From NCBI RefSeq assembly GCF_001440415.1, contig NZ_LLYA01000035.1, positions 62,001-126,000 on the forward strand: a DNA stretch of 64,000 nt. Direction: 5' to 3'. How positions within the stretch are numbered: the stretch's first letter is position 1; each line of letters opens with the position of its first letter. The notes below the pieces were generated by a model. It had not been told where the DNA came from. It saw nothing but the letters and a program-made list of their open reading frames with translations, and did not search any database. Shown in pieces: positions 61,607 through 64,000 of this stretch. This stretch comes from Bradyrhizobium retamae (GTDB taxonomy: Bacteria > Pseudomonadota > Alphaproteobacteria > Rhizobiales > Xanthobacteraceae). A program made the translations under genes and the position numbers.

Positions 61607-62683
61607 TCACAAGATCTTTCTGATCCAGTCGTGCGGGTCCGCTGCGCGACCGTACTGAATATCGACGAGCTTCTTGCGCAGCCCCATGGCGACAGGGCCG
61701 GCTATGCCGCCATTGATCAGAAAATCGCCGTTCGCCGAACACACTTTTCCGATCGGCGAGATGACGGCCGCGGTGCCGCAGGCGAACGCCTCTTTCAGCT
61801 TTCCGCTGGCGGCATCCGCGCGCCACTGCTCGATGGTGTAGGCTTCCTCGCGCACGACCGTGCCGGAATCCTTCGCCAGCGCGATGATCGAATCGCGGGT
61901 GATGCCCGGCAGGATCGTGCCGAGCGGCGGCGTCGAGAGCGAGCCGTCGTCGAATACGAAGAAGACGTTCATGCCGCCGAGCTCCTCGATGTAGCGGCGT
62001 TCGATCGCGTCGAGGAAAACGACCTGGTCGCAGCCGTGCTCGATGGCCTCGGCCTGCGCGCGCAGGCTCGCGGCGTAATTGCCGCCGCATTTGACGGCCC
62101 CGGTGCCGCCGATCGCGGCGCGCGTGTAATTCTCCGACACCCAGATCGACACCGGCGCAGGTCCGCCCTTGAAATAGGAGCCGACCGGCGAGGCGATGAC
62201 GGCGAAGATGTATTCCGCCGATGGCTTCACGCCGAGGAATATCTCGCTCGCGATCATGAAGGGCCGCAAGTAGAGACTGCCCTCGCCGCCAGGGATCCAG
62301 GCGCTGTCGATGCGCACGATCTGCTCGACCGCTTCGATGAAGATAGCTTCGGGCAGCGGCGCCATGGCCATGCGCTCGGCCGAACTGTTAAAGCGCCTCG
62401 CGTTGGCGTCGGGGCGGAACAGGTTCACGCCGTTGTCGCGCTTGTAGGCCTTGAGGCCTTCGAAAATCTCCTGCGCGTAGTGCAGGACTGCTGTCGCCGG
62501 ATCGAGCGGAAAATTCGCCCGGGCCTCGACCCGCGCGTCATGCCAGCCGTTCGCCTGATTGTAGCGGACGATGGCCATGTGATCGGTGAAAATCCGGCCG
62601 AAGCCCGGGTCCACGAGCTTGGCTGCGCGCTCCCCCTCAGAAGTTGGATTCGCCGCAGGCCGGATTTCGAATTTCAAACTCAT
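61607..62683 (-). CDS. ilvE: Branched-chain amino acid aminotransferase, eukaryote-like type
   Basis: 358 residues from the ATG at 62683 (MSLKFEIRPAANPTSEGERA). DHMAIVRYNQANGWHDARVE, LHYAQEIFEGLKAYKRDNGV, SLYLRPFMIASEIFLGVKPS, the PLP-binding AVKCGGNYAASLRAQAEAIE and EELGGMNVFFVFDDG mark the larger BCAT type related to mitochondrial BCATs. Activity as above; two types may serve different directions or growth phases. Upstream is the petP promoter region. Confidence 0.94.
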   Translation of the reverse strand: MSLKFEIRPAANPTSEGERAAKLVDPGFGRIFTDHMAIVRYNQANGWHDARVEARANFPLDPATAVLHYAQEIFEGLKAYKRDNGVNLFRPDANARRFNSSAERMAMAPLPEAIFIEAVEQIVRIDSAWIPGGEGSLYLRPFMIASEIFLGVKPSAEYIFAVIASPVGSYFKGGPAPVSIWVSENYTRAAIGGTGAVKCGGNYAASLRAQAEAIEHGCDQVVFLDAIERRYIEELGGMNVFFVFDDGSLSTPPLGTILPGITRDSIIALAKDSGTVVREEAYTIEQWRADAASGKLKEAFACGTAAVISPIGKVCSANGDFLINGGIAGPVAMGLRKKLVDIQYGRAADPHDWIRKIL

Positions 62684-63015
62684 TCCCCTTTGCCCTTGCT
62701 TCCCGCTATTGGAATTCGGAGCCCATCTTGGCGCCGGCATGCGTCTTCCGGGCCTTCACAGGTCTGGACTTCACCATCACCGGCCTTGCGGCCGGCTTCC
62801 ATCGCCGTCATGTCGGTCGAGGACATGCTTTTGCGGGATGCCGAAGTCCAGTATGTTTGCCGAAATGCCGCTCGACAATCGCACGGTAATCCATTTGCGG
62901 CCGTTGCCGCCATCACTGGCTTTTTCCGGCTGCCTGACACGTCACCAGGTTCGAAACGACCTAAAGTTTCGTCGTGGCTGGCAGTTTTGTAACATTGAAC
63001 CCAAGATATGTCAAC
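62684..63015. other. 332-base divergent promoter region of ilvE-type and petP
   Basis: No gene is supported. Near the petP side the DNA becomes A+T richer (AGTTTTGTAACATTGAACCC) and ends in the palindrome listed at 63007-63027. No strong ribosome site precedes petP. Confidence 0.55.
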
Positions 63016-63027
63016 ATGACTGACATA
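63007..63027. promoter_or_regulatory. Palindrome spanning the petP start codon (putative MarR operator)
   Basis: TATGTCA (63007-63013), 7-base spacer, TGACATA (63021-63027), a perfect inverted repeat. The ATG of petP (63016-63018) lies in the spacer. MarR proteins bind palindromes of this size, so self-repression by blocking transcription is plausible. No mutation data exist; binding is inferred. Confidence 0.6.
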
Positions 63028-63564
63028 AATTTCTCAAAGGGCCATGTCGCCTCCGATTCGCAGGAGGCCGCCAGCCCTGCCCCGCGGGCTGGCGAATTTC
63101 GCTGGGACATTATCGAGCTGCTGTTCTTCGCCTATCGCGACTTCGTCGGCGATGCCGACCATGAGCTTGAGGCTTTCGGGTTCGGCCGCGCCCATCACCG
63201 CGTGATGCATTTCGTCTACCGCTACCCCGGCCTCAAGGTCGCCGACCTCCTGGACGTGTTGCGGATCACCAAGCAGTCGCTTGGCCGGGTGCTCAAGCAG
63301 TTGCTCGATGAGGGCTACATTGTCCAGAAGACCGGCAATAACGACCGCCGGCAGCGCCTTCTTTACGCCACCCCGAAGGGCGAAGCGTTGGTGGCAAAGC
63401 TCGCAGGGCTTCAGACCGATCGCATCACCCGCGCGCTCCGGGACATCAATCCCGAAGGCGCCGCCGCGATCAGCGAGTTCCTGCGCGCGATGATCGATCG
63501 CGACGACCCCGACAAGGTGTTGGAGGCGATCTTCGGGATCGGCAGCAAGAAGCCAAGGGAGTGA
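63016..63564 (+). CDS. petP: MarR-family regulator PetP
   Basis: 182 residues from the ATG at 63016 (MTDINFSKGHVASDSQEAAS). Winged helix: FGRAHHRVMHFVYRYPGLKV, ADLLDVLRITKQSLGRVLKQ and KTGNNDRRQRLLYATPKG, with a dimerising C-terminal helix (AAAISEFLRAMIDRDDPDKV). In Rhodobacter petP lies with petR upstream of the cytochrome bc1 operon. Here the next gene is the matching response regulator, overlapping or abutting, so they form petPR. Self-regulation through 63007-63027 is likely. Confidence 0.93.
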   Translation: MTDINFSKGHVASDSQEAASPAPRAGEFRWDIIELLFFAYRDFVGDADHELEAFGFGRAHHRVMHFVYRYPGLKVADLLDVLRITKQSLGRVLKQLLDEGYIVQKTGNNDRRQRLLYATPKGEALVAKLAGLQTDRITRALRDINPEGAAAISEFLRAMIDRDDPDKVLEAIFGIGSKKPRE

Positions 63565-63566
63565 TC

Positions 63567-64000
63567 GTGCCGCAAGGAGCAACCATCGCTGCAGCCACCA
63601 CGCGCGCGCCGCGGCAACTGGCCGATGACGCCCCGCATCTGCTCTTGGTCGACGACGACCGCCGTATCCGCGATCTGTTGTCGCGGTTTCTGACCGGCGA
63701 GGGCTATCGCGTCACCACCGCCTCGAGCGCGAGCGATGCGCGCGCAAAACTGCTCGGCCTGCATTTCGACCTCCTGATCCTCGACGTCATGATGCCCGGC
63801 GAAACCGGCTTCGACCTGGCGCGATTCATTCGCACCTCCTCCTCGGTGCCGATCATCATGCTGACGGCCCGCCACGAGGCGGAGGCGCGGATCGAGGGCC
63901 TGCAGATCGGCGCCGACGATTATGTGGCGAAGCCGTTCGAGCCGCGCGAGCTGATCTTGAGGATCGGCAATATCCTCAAGCGCTCTGCGCCGCCGCCGGT
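63567..64000 (+). CDS. petR: OmpR-family response regulator PetR (cut by window edge)
   Basis: From a GTG at 63567, 5 bases after AGGGAG; a GTG at 63561 overlaps the petP stop and is the alternative. 144 residues are visible: acidic pocket HLLLVDDDRR (Asp 29-31), phosphoacceptor Asp 73 in LILDVMMPG, Thr 100 in MLTARH and Lys 122 in VAKPFEPREL. The winged-helix output domain is expected beyond 64000. With PetP it should regulate genes of the bc1 type; the sensor kinase is not in this window. Confidence 0.92.
   Translation, partial: MPQGATIAAATTRAPRQLADDAPHLLLVDDDRRIRDLLSRFLTGEGYRVTTASSASDARAKLLGLHFDLLILDVMMPGETGFDLARFIRTSSSVPIIMLTARHEAEARIEGLQIGADDYVAKPFEPRELILRIGNILKRSAPPP

Noticed and set aside
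61631..62992. 453-residue plus-strand open frame
   Set aside because: Antisense of the second aminotransferase; no domain features.

Overview
The window reads as a chromosomal segment of an alphaproteobacterium of the order Rhizobiales, most probably Bradyrhizobium or a very close relative. The evidence is high GC with typical codon use; Omp25/RopB-type porins, paired DUF1501/DUF1800 genes, DUF992 proteins, a PetP/PetR regulator pair and an FMN riboswitch on a RibH2-type lumazine synthase; and many of the intergenic palindromic repeats that fill Bradyrhizobium chromosomes. There is no prophage, integron, CRISPR array, transposase, rRNA or tRNA gene that I can recognise.

Layout. 1-8.6 kb: partial GST, two outer-membrane beta-barrels, an Fsr-like efflux pump, glmM, an FMN-dependent alpha-hydroxyacid oxidase, a secreted OB-like protein and aroE. 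8.7-16 kb: an EF-G-like GTPase with an altered switch II, a DUF992 cluster (two genes plus a 3' fragment), a frameshifted alpha/beta hydrolase, an aspartate aminotransferase and a doubly damaged GT87-like gene. 16-25.5 kb: GST, PQQ-type sugar dehydrogenase, DUF486, a PAS sensor without kinase, GNAT, aldo/keto reductase, a DUF1501/DUF1800 pair and a CWC-protein/HAD pair. 25.5-30.6 kb: small zinc-ribbon genes, a solitary DpnI-type endonuclease of lower GC and an enlarged uvrB. 30.8-38.6 kb: flavoprotein/LysR pair, TauE-like permease, two GSTs, enoyl-CoA hydratase with a divergent tetR, a GST fragment and an HD-domain protein. 38.9-44.9 kb: mostly small hypothetical, NTF2-like, MaoC-like and membrane proteins. 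45-53 kb: housekeeping core ychF-pth-rplY, ubiK, lgt-midA-pgeF and prs. 53-64 kb: SDR, ribH2 with riboswitch, Bug-type binding protein, YbjN-like, proC, thioesterase, 4-OT, hisS, two branched-chain aminotransferases and petPR, which runs off the end.

How it works together: rplY, pth, ychF, hisS and the EF-G paralogue serve translation; glmM, lgt and aroE serve envelope and aromatic synthesis; proC, the aminotransferases, prs and ribH2 are biosynthetic. The accessory interest is concentrated at 25.5-41 kb, where repeats, a duplicated GST end, a methyl-directed restriction enzyme and small zinc-binding proteins lie together. No multi-gene system of a clearly new kind is visible. The best candidates for follow-up are the DpnI homologue, the echA/tetR segment bracketed by the GST duplication, and the operator that spans the petP start codon.
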